Assembly (NCBI RefSeq): GCF_023634655.1
Contig: NZ_JAMKMS010000014.1
Span: 62,001-126,000 of the forward strand
Source of the DNA: Vibrio methylphosphonaticus
GTDB lineage: Bacteria > Pseudomonadota > Gammaproteobacteria > Enterobacterales > Vibrionaceae
Reading direction: 5' to 3'
Length of the DNA: 64,000 bases
Position numbers and translations under genes: made by a program. Positions 36,265-44,706 of the stretch are shown piece after piece (within the stretch, counting starts at the first letter, position 1; each line of letters opens with the position of its first letter). Under the pieces are notes generated by a model. It searched no databases. It was not told the origin of the DNA and was given only the letters and a program-made list of their open reading frames with translations.

Positions 36265-37623
36265 GTGATAGGTATGGTTTTCGTAGAAGCGGCACGAGTA
36301 GCACTAATTGAAGATGACGACATTGTTCGACAAGCGACGAGCCAGTGGTTACAACTTGCAGGTTTTGAAGTGGAGGCATTTAGTACTGGGTTAGCGGGTA
36401 AGTCTGCAATTCTTAACGGCGACTACGATGCGATAGTCAGTGATGTACGATTACCCGATATAGACGGTTTGGCACTACTCGCTGACCTTTCGGCAAATAA
36501 CATTCAAACCCCAATGATCCTAATTACTGGGCATGGCGATGTCGACATGGCGGTTAGCGCTTTGCAACAAGGTGTGTTTGATTTTATTGAGAAACCCTTT
36601 CAACCAGAAAGGTTGTCGCAGCGTGTTAACGAGGCTGTGGTTTCGTATCGAGCCCAAGCGTCGGCTCAAGATCGGCAAGAATACTTGGCGAGTGTCAATG
36701 GGCTTGAGCAAGTGTTGATCGGACAAAGCTCGGCGATGGTGCAACTAAGAGCTCAGGTGGTTAAGCTGGCTCGCATTGATACTCATGTCATTATCTATGG
36801 TGAAACGGGGTGTGGTAAGGAACTCGTGGCCACCAGCTTACATAATGAAAGCCCACGCGGTAAACGTGAACTCGTAGCAATTAACTGTGGCGCTGTACCT
36901 GAAAATCTCTTTGAAAGTGAGTTGTTCGGCCACGAGGCTGGCGCGTTTACAGGCGCGAGTAAAAGGCGAATTGGTAAGCTTGAATACGCAGATAAAGGGA
37001 CGTTATTTTTTGATGAAATAGAGAGTATGCCACTTGCCATGCAAGTGAAGGTCCTACGATGCATACAGGAAAATACCGTTGAGCGGGTGGGAGGGAACCA
37101 AACGATCCATACCGATCTTCGAGTGATTGCCGCTGCGAAAGAGGATCTAAGTGATAATAGTGAATTTCGACAAGACTTATATTATCGCCTTAACGTCGCT
37201 CAAATTCACATTCCGCCACTGCGAGAGCGCGAAGAAGATGCCTTGATTTTGTTTGAGCACTTTATTCGCCACACTCGTGAAGATGCGCGTTCTTTAAGCG
37301 ATGCTGATCGACAGGCAATCTTGAGTTACTCATGGCCTGGTAATGTCCGAGAACTGAGGAACGCCGCCGTACGCTATGCCTTAGATGATAGCGTCTCTGT
37401 GATGGAAATATTAACAATGCGGCCAAGCTCTACGACCGAACTGACTCAAAGTGGTGTTCCGCTCGCGATTCAGCTGCATAACTTTGAAAGAAAGGTGTTG
37501 AGTGATGCTTTGTCTCGTCATCATGGTTGTATTACCGATGTTATGCTTGAGCTAGATATACCACGCCGAACACTTAATCAAAAAATGCAAAAGCTCGGTC
37601 TAAATCGAGCAGATTATACTTAA
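36265..37623 (+). CDS. DctD-like sigma54-dependent response regulator
   Basis: A 452-residue NtrC-family activator. The receiver (residues about 11-125) has D17-D18 and phospho-acceptor D60. The AAA+ domain has Walker A (GETGCGKELVA), the sigma54-contact loop GAFTGA and a Walker B-like GTLFFDEIES. A Fis-type helix-turn-helix at the C-terminus recognises DNA. It begins with GTG (AGGGAG 11 bases before); an ATG nine bases downstream is the alternative. It is the only bacterial enhancer-binding protein in the window, and a sigma54 promoter lies just downstream, before the TAXI transporter. Confidence 0.94.
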   Translation: MIGMVFVEAARVALIEDDDIVRQATSQWLQLAGFEVEAFSTGLAGKSAILNGDYDAIVSDVRLPDIDGLALLADLSANNIQTPMILITGHGDVDMAVSALQQGVFDFIEKPFQPERLSQRVNEAVVSYRAQASAQDRQEYLASVNGLEQVLIGQSSAMVQLRAQVVKLARIDTHVIIYGETGCGKELVATSLHNESPRGKRELVAINCGAVPENLFESELFGHEAGAFTGASKRRIGKLEYADKGTLFFDEIESMPLAMQVKVLRCIQENTVERVGGNQTIHTDLRVIAAAKEDLSDNSEFRQDLYYRLNVAQIHIPPLREREEDALILFEHFIRHTREDARSLSDADRQAILSYSWPGNVRELRNAAVRYALDDSVSVMEILTMRPSSTTELTQSGVPLAIQLHNFERKVLSDALSRHHGCITDVMLELDIPRRTLNQKMQKLGLNRADYT

Positions 37624-37704
37624 GCAATTAAGCAATTAAGCAATTAAGCAACGAAGCAGCCAAGCAGCCAAGCAACTAAGTCACCAAGTAGCTAAGTCCT
37701 TAAG
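37621..37704. repeat. 8-bp tandem repeat starting in the regulator stop codon
   Basis: Units of TAAGCAAT (three perfect, then TAAGCAAC and GAAGCAGC, CAAGCAGC, CAAGCAAC, TAAGTCAC, CAAGTAGC, TAAGTCCT) begin with the TAA stop itself and decay to the right, about ten units in all. Confidence 0.93.
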
Positions 37705-37776
37705 AAAAGAAGCTACGTTAAGTATAAGCAACGAAAACGGGGTGCATGAGGATAGTCTATTGGTGCCATGCCATCG

Positions 37777-37788
37777 GCAAAAACTTGC
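37777..37788. promoter_or_regulatory. Candidate enhancer site 1 (GCAA-N4-TTGC)
   Basis: GCAA-AAAC-TTGC, a dyad about 220 bases before the probable TAXI operon transcription start. It has the same half-sites as sites 2 and 3. Confidence 0.65.
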
Positions 37789-37875
37789 TTAGTTGAATTG
37801 TCGTGAAAATGCTATTTGAGTCACAATTTGTTAACATATTAGGACTGTCGAGTCGCTTTTTGGCGGTTTCGATAA

Positions 37876-37887
37876 GCAAGAACTTGC
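37876..37887. promoter_or_regulatory. Candidate enhancer site 2 (GCAA-N4-TTGC)
   Basis: GCAA-GAAC-TTGC inside the longer palindrome AGCAAG-AA-CTTGCT. It is 34 bases before site 3, about three helical turns. Confidence 0.75.
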
Positions 37888-37909
37888 TCATTAATCAGGA
37901 CACATTTGA

Positions 37910-37921
37910 GCAAAAAATTGC
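37910..37921. promoter_or_regulatory. Candidate enhancer site 3 (GCAA-N4-TTGC)
   Basis: GCAA-AAAA-TTGC within the palindrome GAGCAA-AAAA-TTGCTC. It is about 86 bases before the probable start, a usual distance for a sigma54 activator. Confidence 0.75.
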
Positions 37922-37973
37922 TCATTTTACCATTGTTACTAGATAATATATTTATTTATCAATTACTTATATT

Positions 37974-37990
37974 TTGGCATTGAGCTTGCT
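37974..37990 (+). promoter_or_regulatory. Sigma54 promoter of the TAXI-TRAP/lhgO operon
   Basis: TTGGCATTGAGCTTGCT has GG (37976-37977) and GC (37988-37989) separated by exactly ten bases, the -24/-12 arrangement, matching TTGGCA and TTGCT closely. It lies 55 bases before the TAXI receptor start, downstream of three enhancer-like dyads. Confidence 0.85.
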
Positions 37991-38044
37991 ATAGAGTAAG
38001 AGTAGATAACAAGTACGTAACGCCAAATAACATGGAGTGTAACA

Positions 38045-39058
38045 ATGAACAAAAATAGAGTAGCGAAAGCGTTAGTCATCGCCCTGACTTCTTTTGGATT
38101 AGTCACGAATGCCGCTATCGCACAAGAGCGAAGCTATATTTTGTCAACGGCGTCTACGGGGGGAACGTATTATCCCGTAGGTGTGGCGTTGGCGACGTTG
38201 AGTAAGGTTAAGCTTGCACCTAAATATCACTTCTCTTTATCGGCAATTAGTTCTGCCGGATCAGGCGAAAACGTCAAACTTTTAAATGAGAATGAAGCCC
38301 AATTTGCCATATTGCAGGGTCTATATGGCGCTTGGGCGTGGTCTGGTGAAGGCCCATATGCAAAGAGTGGTCGCCAAGAACAGTTGCGCTCAGTGTCCAT
38401 GCTGTGGCAAAACGTCGAACATTTTATCGTTCGCACTGAATTGGCGGAAACCGGTACGGTGTCCGACTTGAATAATCTGGTTGATAAGAAGTTTTCTATT
38501 GGTAAAAAGAATTCGGGTACGGAAAACTCAGGTCGACAAATTATGAAGGGACTAAAGGTCGATCCTGACTCGTTTAATCTTGCGTTTATGGGCTACGGTG
38601 GAAGCGCGAGCGCTCTACAAAATGGCACGATAGACGGAATGAATACGCCAGCAGGGGTGCCGGTTGGCGCGGTGACTCAAGCGTTTGCCGCTCTTGGTAA
38701 TGATATTTCTATTTTGTCCTTTACGGATGAGCAAATTAAAGAGGCCAATGGGGGCTTCAATCTTTGGACTAAATACGACATTCCCGCCAATACCTATCCC
38801 GGTTTAGACAAACCCATTACGACGATTGCTCAGCCTAATTTCTTGGCGGTAAGAGACGATATTTCTGATGATGATGTCTATGAACTGACCAAGGCTATCT
38901 ATGAAAACTTAGCATTTTTACAAGGTATTCATAAAGCGACGAAGGCCATGGCACTTGAAAAGGCGATTGCAGGTCTACCTGTCCCACTTCACCCCGGTGC
39001 TGCTCGTTACTATAAAGAAGTGGGTTTAGAGATCCCATCTCACCTGATTGCTAAATAG
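38045..39058 (+). CDS. TAXI-family TRAP transporter receptor
   Basis: A 337-residue periplasmic solute-binding protein with a signal peptide (residues 1-26, ending near AIAQE). The TAXI hallmark is visible as STASTGGTYYPVGVALATL, and the binding-site region SGTENSGRQIMKGLKV and AFMGYGGSASALQNGTIDG follows. TAXI proteins deliver a solute, often a 2-oxo or dicarboxylic acid, to a fused TRAP permease, which is encoded next. Two hairpins separate the genes, as expected where the receptor is made in excess. Confidence 0.94.
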   Translation: MNKNRVAKALVIALTSFGLVTNAAIAQERSYILSTASTGGTYYPVGVALATLSKVKLAPKYHFSLSAISSAGSGENVKLLNENEAQFAILQGLYGAWAWSGEGPYAKSGRQEQLRSVSMLWQNVEHFIVRTELAETGTVSDLNNLVDKKFSIGKKNSGTENSGRQIMKGLKVDPDSFNLAFMGYGGSASALQNGTIDGMNTPAGVPVGAVTQAFAALGNDISILSFTDEQIKEANGGFNLWTKYDIPANTYPGLDKPITTIAQPNFLAVRDDISDDDVYELTKAIYENLAFLQGIHKATKAMALEKAIAGLPVPLHPGAARYYKEVGLEIPSHLIAK

Positions 39059-39072
39059 GCAGTTGACTAACA

Positions 39073-39116
39073 TTCATTCAACTGAATGAACATGCCTTCA
39101 CGTTCCGTGAAGGCAT
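39073..39116 (+). other. Two consecutive hairpins between receptor and permease genes
   Basis: TTCATTCA-AC-TGAATGAA (39073-39090) and ATGCCTTCAC-GTTCC-GTGAAGGCAT (39092-39116) are perfect 8- and 10-bp stems without a long T-run. They probably stabilise or attenuate the transcript so that receptor exceeds permease. Confidence 0.75.
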
Positions 39117-39179
39117 TCCTTAAATACGTGACCCTATTAGCAAATAATAGCAACAGAAGCCACTAGGCTGGAGTATGTC

Positions 39180-41366
39180 ATGAGCGATACCGTTCAAAAG
39201 GAATTGCAGAAGTTTGAGTTGCCAACTCGAACTGATTTTCCATGGGTAACCACCACGATCACGGTGTTTGGTGTGGTGTTGTCTTTACTGCATATTTGGT
39301 TCAATACGTTATCAACCTTACCGGAGCTTTGGATTTCTGCTACGCACTTCGCCGGGTTCGCTGTGATATGTAGCCTGTGGTATCCCGCTCATGTGTCATT
39401 GAAGTCGAGTAAAGTGGCACTTGTGGTTGATGTCTTCATTGCGTTGGCGGCCATTGCGTGTTTATTGTACATCCCGTACGCAGAAGATGCCCTCTACGAG
39501 CGTGGTGTTAAGTTTGTCACCAGTGACTGGGTATTCGCCATTCTAGCGATTGTTATTGTAATTGAACTAATACGCCGCACGATGGGCTGGTTTATTCCAA
39601 TCCTCATTGTCGTGTGTTTAAGTTACGTGGTGCTTTGGGGGCAATGGGCGAGCGGTATTTTTCATTTTCCGGGCTTAAGTATGGAAACCCTGTTGTATCG
39701 GAGTTTCTATTCGTCTGAAGGAATGTTTGGTGCGATCTCCCGTATTAGCTGGACGTTCGTATTTATGTTTATCCTATTTGGTGCATTTTTAGTTCGATCT
39801 GGTGTCGGCGACTACATTATTAACGTCGCTCGTGCGGCAGCGGGAAAAATCATTGGCGGGCCGGGGTTTATCGCTGTGATTGGCTCAGGGTTAATGGGGT
39901 CGGTATCCGGTTCAAGTGTCGCCAACACGGTTTCGACGGGAGTGATTAGTATCCCTTTAATGCAAAAAGCGGGCTTTCCTTCTCGATTTGCGGCGGGAGT
40001 CGAGGCGGCCGCTTCCACGGGTGGACAACTGATGCCACCGGTCATGGGGGCAGGCGCGTTTATTATGGCGTCTTACACTCAAATTCCTTACGTCGATATT
40101 ATCGCGGTCTCTTTTGTTCCCGCGTTGATCTACTTTTTATCCGTCGCTTTCTTTGTGCGGATAGAAGCCAAACGTAGCGGCGTTCAAAAAATTACCACGA
40201 GCGAAGTGCCTTTATGGAAAGTGTTGATATCAGGCTGGCACAACCTCATTCCACTGGCCGTTTTGGTCACACTACTGGTTCAAGGCTTTACACCAACCTA
40301 TGCCGCGGGTATCTCAATTCTCTCTGTGGTCGTGGCGTCATGGTTTTCTAAAGATCATAAAATGGGTCCGAAAGCGATAGTCGAGGCGTTGTCACAAGGC
40401 GCGAAGAATATGGCGACCACGGCGATATTGCTGGTGGGTATTGGGCTAGTGATCAATGTGATCAGCACTACTGGCATTGGCAATACTTTTTCCTTAATGA
40501 TAGACGGTTGGGCAAGTGGTAATTTGTTGGTCATGCTGGTGTTGATTGCTCTGGCGTCTTTAGTGCTTGGTATGGGGTTGCCAGTGACAGCGGCGTATAT
40601 TGTGCTTGGTACCTTGTCTGCGCCGGCGTTATACAAACTTATTGCAGAAAATCAACTCTTCGAATTAATGGTGTCGGGCCAACTTCCTGAGCAAGCGAAG
40701 GCCATATTTATGTTGGCGGCGCCAGAGCGCTTACATTTACTCAACGCGCCAATGCCTATTGAAACGGCGAAAGAGCTAGTGGCGTTAGTTCCTGCAGATT
40801 TTGTGGAAACCTTATTAGAGCAGAGTATTGGAATGGAAGCGGTTGGGCTAGCGTTACTCGCGGCACATTTGATTATATTTTGGCTTTCTCAAGATAGTAA
40901 TGTTACCCCACCTGTGTGTTTAACGGCTTTTGCTGCGGCGACTATCGCGAAGACACCACCCATGCGAACCGGTTTAACCGCATGGAAAATTGCCAAGGGC
41001 TTGTACCTCGTTCCCTTGCTTATCGCGTACACCGGTTTGGTGAGTTGGGATGTGATGTCGGTAGTGAGCGTTGGGTTCTTTGCCATCATTGGTACTTACG
41101 CGTTAATCGGTGCGATTGAAGGGTACCTTGAAGGCCCATTAACGGTATTGTTGAGAGTCGTACTTGTGGTGGTCGGTGTTTGCTTGGTTTGGCACGATCT
41201 TCCTATTCTCGTTCGAGTCATTGCCTGCGGTGTATTCGCTTTGATCTTTATACACAGTAATCGAATATTTAAAGCGCAGAAAATTATTGGTCAAAGTGGT
41301 AAATCGCAAGACACAAACACTCAAAACAGCAAAGCACAGCAAACGAAATCCGTATCAGCATCATAA
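39180..41366 (+). CDS. TRAP transporter fused permease (4TM/12TM)
   Basis: A 728-residue inner membrane protein, the fused DctQM-type subunit typical of TAXI systems. The N-terminal third (spans within residues 20-190) corresponds to the small DctQ-like part. The large subunit follows, with family motifs GSGLMGSVSGSSVANTVSTG, EAAASTGGQLMPPVMGAGAFIMA and LVLGMGLPVTAAYIVLGTL. It uses a sodium gradient to import the solute bound by the receptor. It is nine bases upstream of lhgO, so the two are co-transcribed and the cargo is probably the LhgO substrate or a related acid. Confidence 0.94.
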   Translation: MSDTVQKELQKFELPTRTDFPWVTTTITVFGVVLSLLHIWFNTLSTLPELWISATHFAGFAVICSLWYPAHVSLKSSKVALVVDVFIALAAIACLLYIPYAEDALYERGVKFVTSDWVFAILAIVIVIELIRRTMGWFIPILIVVCLSYVVLWGQWASGIFHFPGLSMETLLYRSFYSSEGMFGAISRISWTFVFMFILFGAFLVRSGVGDYIINVARAAAGKIIGGPGFIAVIGSGLMGSVSGSSVANTVSTGVISIPLMQKAGFPSRFAAGVEAAASTGGQLMPPVMGAGAFIMASYTQIPYVDIIAVSFVPALIYFLSVAFFVRIEAKRSGVQKITTSEVPLWKVLISGWHNLIPLAVLVTLLVQGFTPTYAAGISILSVVVASWFSKDHKMGPKAIVEALSQGAKNMATTAILLVGIGLVINVISTTGIGNTFSLMIDGWASGNLLVMLVLIALASLVLGMGLPVTAAYIVLGTLSAPALYKLIAENQLFELMVSGQLPEQAKAIFMLAAPERLHLLNAPMPIETAKELVALVPADFVETLLEQSIGMEAVGLALLAAHLIIFWLSQDSNVTPPVCLTAFAAATIAKTPPMRTGLTAWKIAKGLYLVPLLIAYTGLVSWDVMSVVSVGFFAIIGTYALIGAIEGYLEGPLTVLLRVVLVVVGVCLVWHDLPILVRVIACGVFALIFIHSNRIFKAQKIIGQSGKSQDTNTQNSKAQQTKSVSAS

Positions 41367-41374
41367 GGAGCAAC

Positions 41375-42613
41375 ATGGACACGGAATATGACTATGTGGT
41401 GGTGGGCGGTGGCATCGTAGGTGTGTCGACCGCTTGGCAATTACAGCAACGATACCCCGAGAGTAAAATCTTATTGTTAGAAAAAGAAAGTGGCGTTGCT
41501 CAGCATCAAACGGGTCACAATAGTGGTGTCATTCATGCCGGTGTTTACTATGAGCCAGGTAGTATGAAAGCCGATTTTTGTAAGCGCGGTGTGGAACGAA
41601 CGATGGCGTTTTGTCGTTCGCACGATATACCGGTAGAAAATTGTGGCAAATTATTGGTTGCGACAAACGTTGTTGAGCAACAACGTATGATGGTGTTATA
41701 CGAACGATGTCATGTGAATGGCATCGAGGTCACCTTGCTAGACCAAGCGCAACTGAAGCTAGCAGAACCCAATATTATCGGGCTAGGTGCTATTTATGTT
41801 GCCAGTACTAGTATCGTCGACTATCGCTTGGTGACGGAGCATATGGCGTCGGAGTTTGAGGCGAACGGCGGCATCATTCAACTCGAAACTAAAGTCACAG
41901 AGCTTATAGAGCGCGATGACCAAATAATCATCGGTTGCGTCAAAAGAGATAAGGTCAAAGATCAAGAGCTGACAATGACCAGTCAGTTCTTGATTACCTG
42001 CAGCGGCTTGATGGCGGATAGAATGACACAGCTGCTTGAAATAAAAACCGACTTTCAGATTATCCCTTATCGTGGTGAATACTATCGCTTGGATAGTCGA
42101 CATAATCGGGTGGTCAATCATCTTATTTATCCAATTCCAGATCCCGACTTACCATTCTTGGGCGTGCACTTAACAAGAATGATTGATGGTTCGGTCACGG
42201 TGGGACCAAATGCAGTACAAGGTTGGAAGCGAGAAGGCTATGGCTCGGTAAACGTGAGTTTGCAAGATACTTGGCAAATGCTGACATTTTCTGGTTTTTG
42301 GAAAGTGACACTAAAGCATATTAAGACTGGACTGACTGAATTCAAAAACTCGTGGTGGAAAGCAGGGTATTTGAAAGCGGTTAATAAATATTGTCCGACG
42401 ATTAATGTGGATGATCTTAAACCTTATCCGGCCGGCATTCGTGCGCAAGCCGTCTTATCGGACGGCACACTGGTACATGATTTTTTATTTGCAGAAAGTA
42501 CGAGAAGTTTGCATGTCTGTAATGCACCCTCTCCAGCCGCCACGTCGGCCATTCCAATCGGGGAATACATTTGTGATAAGGTCACAAGTAAGTGTGAGAA
42601 TCTGGAGCGTTGA
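41375..42613 (+). CDS. lhgO: L-2-hydroxyglutarate oxidase/dehydrogenase
   Basis: A 412-residue FAD enzyme of the DAO family. It converts L-2-hydroxyglutarate to 2-oxoglutarate, passing electrons to quinone or oxygen. The N-terminal dinucleotide fold is DYVVVGGGIVGVSTAW, followed by the family segments HQTGHNSGVIHAGVYYEPGS and FCKRGV, and RGEYYRLD and the C-terminal NAPSPAATSAIPIGEYI. The length is close to E. coli LhgO (422). It is last in the sigma54-controlled transporter operon, which implies use of external L-2-hydroxyglutarate. This substrate link is inference from gene order. Confidence 0.93.
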   Translation: MDTEYDYVVVGGGIVGVSTAWQLQQRYPESKILLLEKESGVAQHQTGHNSGVIHAGVYYEPGSMKADFCKRGVERTMAFCRSHDIPVENCGKLLVATNVVEQQRMMVLYERCHVNGIEVTLLDQAQLKLAEPNIIGLGAIYVASTSIVDYRLVTEHMASEFEANGGIIQLETKVTELIERDDQIIIGCVKRDKVKDQELTMTSQFLITCSGLMADRMTQLLEIKTDFQIIPYRGEYYRLDSRHNRVVNHLIYPIPDPDLPFLGVHLTRMIDGSVTVGPNAVQGWKREGYGSVNVSLQDTWQMLTFSGFWKVTLKHIKTGLTEFKNSWWKAGYLKAVNKYCPTINVDDLKPYPAGIRAQAVLSDGTLVHDFLFAESTRSLHVCNAPSPAATSAIPIGEYICDKVTSKCENLER

Positions 42614-42631
42614 GACCATATTGTACAATCT

Positions 42632-42661
42632 CTGACTCACGTATGCCTGACTCACTTATGC
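42632..42661. repeat. 15-bp tandem repeat after lhgO
   Basis: CTGACTCACGTATGC and CTGACTCACTTATGC, one mismatch, 18 bases beyond the lhgO stop. Confidence 0.85.
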
Positions 42662-42827
42662 CTAAAACAAGCGCTAAACCATGAGTTGGCCTGAGTGGCT
42701 TGGGTATTATGACCACAAACCGCTTACAGAAACTATTTCCTTACACTCGCTAACCCTTAACAGTCGCGATAACTAAGAGTTCTTTTAGTTTGGCTGTTAA
42801 TGCGTTTAAGTTTAGGTGTTATAGGGA

Positions 42828-43445
42828 CTACGTTTGAGGCTTGGCGGTAACCACAGCTTGATAGCGCCCAGGTTTGTGGTTCATGGCAAGAATAAGATTA
42901 GTGGTAATGGCCCCTAAGATTGACAGCGCAATCAATGACAAGTCAACGATGAAGAAAGACAAAATCACGATTGAGCAATCAAGCCCCATTTGAACTTTAC
43001 CCGCGCGAATGCCAAAGCGATCTTGTAGGAACAACGCAAGAATATTGAAACCACCTAAGCTCATTTTGTGCCTGAAGATGACGAGCATACCGATACCAAT
43101 CAAACCCCCACCGATAATAGCGGCGTAAAGAGGTTCAATATGACTAATTTGGATAACATGATGCAGATGGTCAACCGCAAACGATACGATGCTCACCGCA
43201 ATAAAAGTGTTAATCGTAAATGGCCAGCCCATTCGTGTGGCAGAAAGCAAATAAAAAGGTAGATTGAGTGCGAAAAACACTTGCCCGAACGTAAATGCAG
43301 ACACTTTAGTAATGAAAATAGCCAGACCAGCAGTTCCACCGGTGAGTAATCCGACATGATTGAAAAAAATGACGCCAAGAGAAACTAACGCGCTACCGAG
43401 TAATAACGCCAGTAGGTTCTCTCTTAAACTATGATCCTTATCCAT
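42828..43445 (-). CDS. YitT family membrane protein
   Basis: A 205-residue inner membrane protein with five to six predicted spans (PF02588, YitT). The family markers are GLLTGGTAGLAIFI and the GRYQAVV-type ending, with LGGFNILALFLQDRFGIRAGK in the second half (PGRYQ before the C-terminus). It lacks the C-terminal DUF2179 domain of Bacillus YitT. Function is unproven in the family, with transport likely. The gene stands alone. Confidence 0.9.
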   Translation of the reverse strand: MDKDHSLRENLLALLLGSALVSLGVIFFNHVGLLTGGTAGLAIFITKVSAFTFGQVFFALNLPFYLLSATRMGWPFTINTFIAVSIVSFAVDHLHHVIQISHIEPLYAAIIGGGLIGIGMLVIFRHKMSLGGFNILALFLQDRFGIRAGKVQMGLDCSIVILSFFIVDLSLIALSILGAITTNLILAMNHKPGRYQAVVTAKPQT

Positions 43446-43808
43446 GTTGATGCATTCCTTTGTTGATATCAGCGTATGTTAATTTGAGCGATATTCGCTT
43501 TAGCCTAAGTTACTGGGAGGTAAATAATGGGCACTATGGCGTATGACCTGTCTGTACCGATTGGTGGTTTCCTTGCCACTAGCACGGATAATAGGTTTAC
43601 ACGACGGTTTGGATAGTAGCCTTGGGGGGCGGATGTCGTCGAGGTTTTGCACTCAATTCACATTGAGGCAAGTGTTACGAATCCTTTACAGCTAGTTGAT
43701 GAGAAGAGCAGGGCGCTGAATGGTTTAGGGCATATATTTGCTGCGGCATACATTGAATTTACGCGCAGTAGTAGCCACACTGTCTTAATGTTATATAAAA
43801 GGTATTTG
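43446..43808. other. Gap between yitT-like gene and acpH
   Basis: Apart from a possible 29-codon frame (43527-43616), nothing is supported here. It should hold both divergent promoters. The acpH ribosome site AAAAGG is at the right edge. Confidence 0.6.
43527..43616 (+). CDS. Possible 29-residue small protein
   Basis: ATG is preceded by a strong GGGAGG six bases upstream and followed by 29 sense codons to TAG, reading MGTMAYDLSVPIGGFLATST and then basic residues. It matches no known small protein that I recognise. It could also be the broken start of a lost gene. Confidence 0.3.
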   Translation: MGTMAYDLSVPIGGFLATSTDNRFTRRFG

Positions 43809-44408
43809 ATGAATTTTTTAGCGCACCTTCACATTGCCGACCACTGTCATAGTAGTTTGCTAGGAAACCTTTTAGGGGATTTTGTTAAAGGGGATCCGGC
43901 GAAAACCTATAGCGCCGATTTAGTTCGGGGAATTCGATTGCACCGTAGTGTTGATTCGTACATTGATAATCATGACATTATCAAACAATGCAAAGTACTA
44001 TTTTCGCCAGAAAAGCGCCGTTTTGCTCCTATCGCATTGGATATGTTTTGGGATCATTGTTTAGCGAAACATTGGCAGCATTACCATGCAATGCCGCTGC
44101 ACCATTTTGTTGATAATGCACATCGAGATGTTACCGCGCCACAAGTGTTAAACGCCGCGCCATTGCCGGAACGTTTTTTACGTATGAGCGAGTACATGTG
44201 GCGTGATAGATGGTTAGAATCTTACCAAGATCTGGACAATATCCAATACGCATTAGAAAGAATGTCGCAACGTAGCTTAAGGATGGGAATGCTTGCTGAA
44301 TGTAGCAGTGACTTAGAACTAAATTACCAACACTTCTTGAGTCTGTTCAAAGAACTTTACCCGCAAGTGCTTGTGCATGCGCGATATTTCTCACAGAACC
44401 AGCCCTAA
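43809..44408 (+). CDS. acpH: Acyl carrier protein phosphodiesterase
   Basis: A 199-residue HD-related hydrolase that removes the phosphopantetheine arm from acyl carrier protein. The start at 43809 gives the family N-terminus MNFLAHLHIADHC and follows AAAAGG. The frame extends 54 codons further upstream without homology. Conserved metal and active-site segments are LLGNLLGDFVKGDP, RGIRLHRSVDSYIDNH and LDMFWDHCLAKHW. E. coli AcpH has 193 residues. No close operon partner, but a fatty-acid synthase gene follows 300 bases later. Confidence 0.94.
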   Translation: MNFLAHLHIADHCHSSLLGNLLGDFVKGDPAKTYSADLVRGIRLHRSVDSYIDNHDIIKQCKVLFSPEKRRFAPIALDMFWDHCLAKHWQHYHAMPLHHFVDNAHRDVTAPQVLNAAPLPERFLRMSEYMWRDRWLESYQDLDNIQYALERMSQRSLRMGMLAECSSDLELNYQHFLSLFKELYPQVLVHARYFSQNQP

Positions 44409-44706
44409 AGTCATAACTCAGCGTCATTGACGGCGCTCTAAAGTACACCGTTTTATTGGTAAGACCTGTTTATTTTAAGGTTTGATTATTAGCTAGATAT
44501 GGTTTTTCGTCTATTTATCAACCGATTTTGTCATCGGTAAGCCTGGTTAATTTGTTTTGGGTATGGGTTGTAGTTGGTTGTATTTATAGGGTGAATACTT
44601 CTGGGGTGAATATGGTTTACAAGCATTGTTTGCATTTGCATTAACAATCAAAATGTTGTGATATGATGGAAAAATTGCTTAACGATTCAATATAGATAGG
44701 TACAGA

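Noticed and set aside
43647..43808. N-terminal extension of acpH by 54 codons
   Set aside because: No ribosome site at the upstream start, no homology pattern, and the ATG at 43809 gives the family N-terminus and length.
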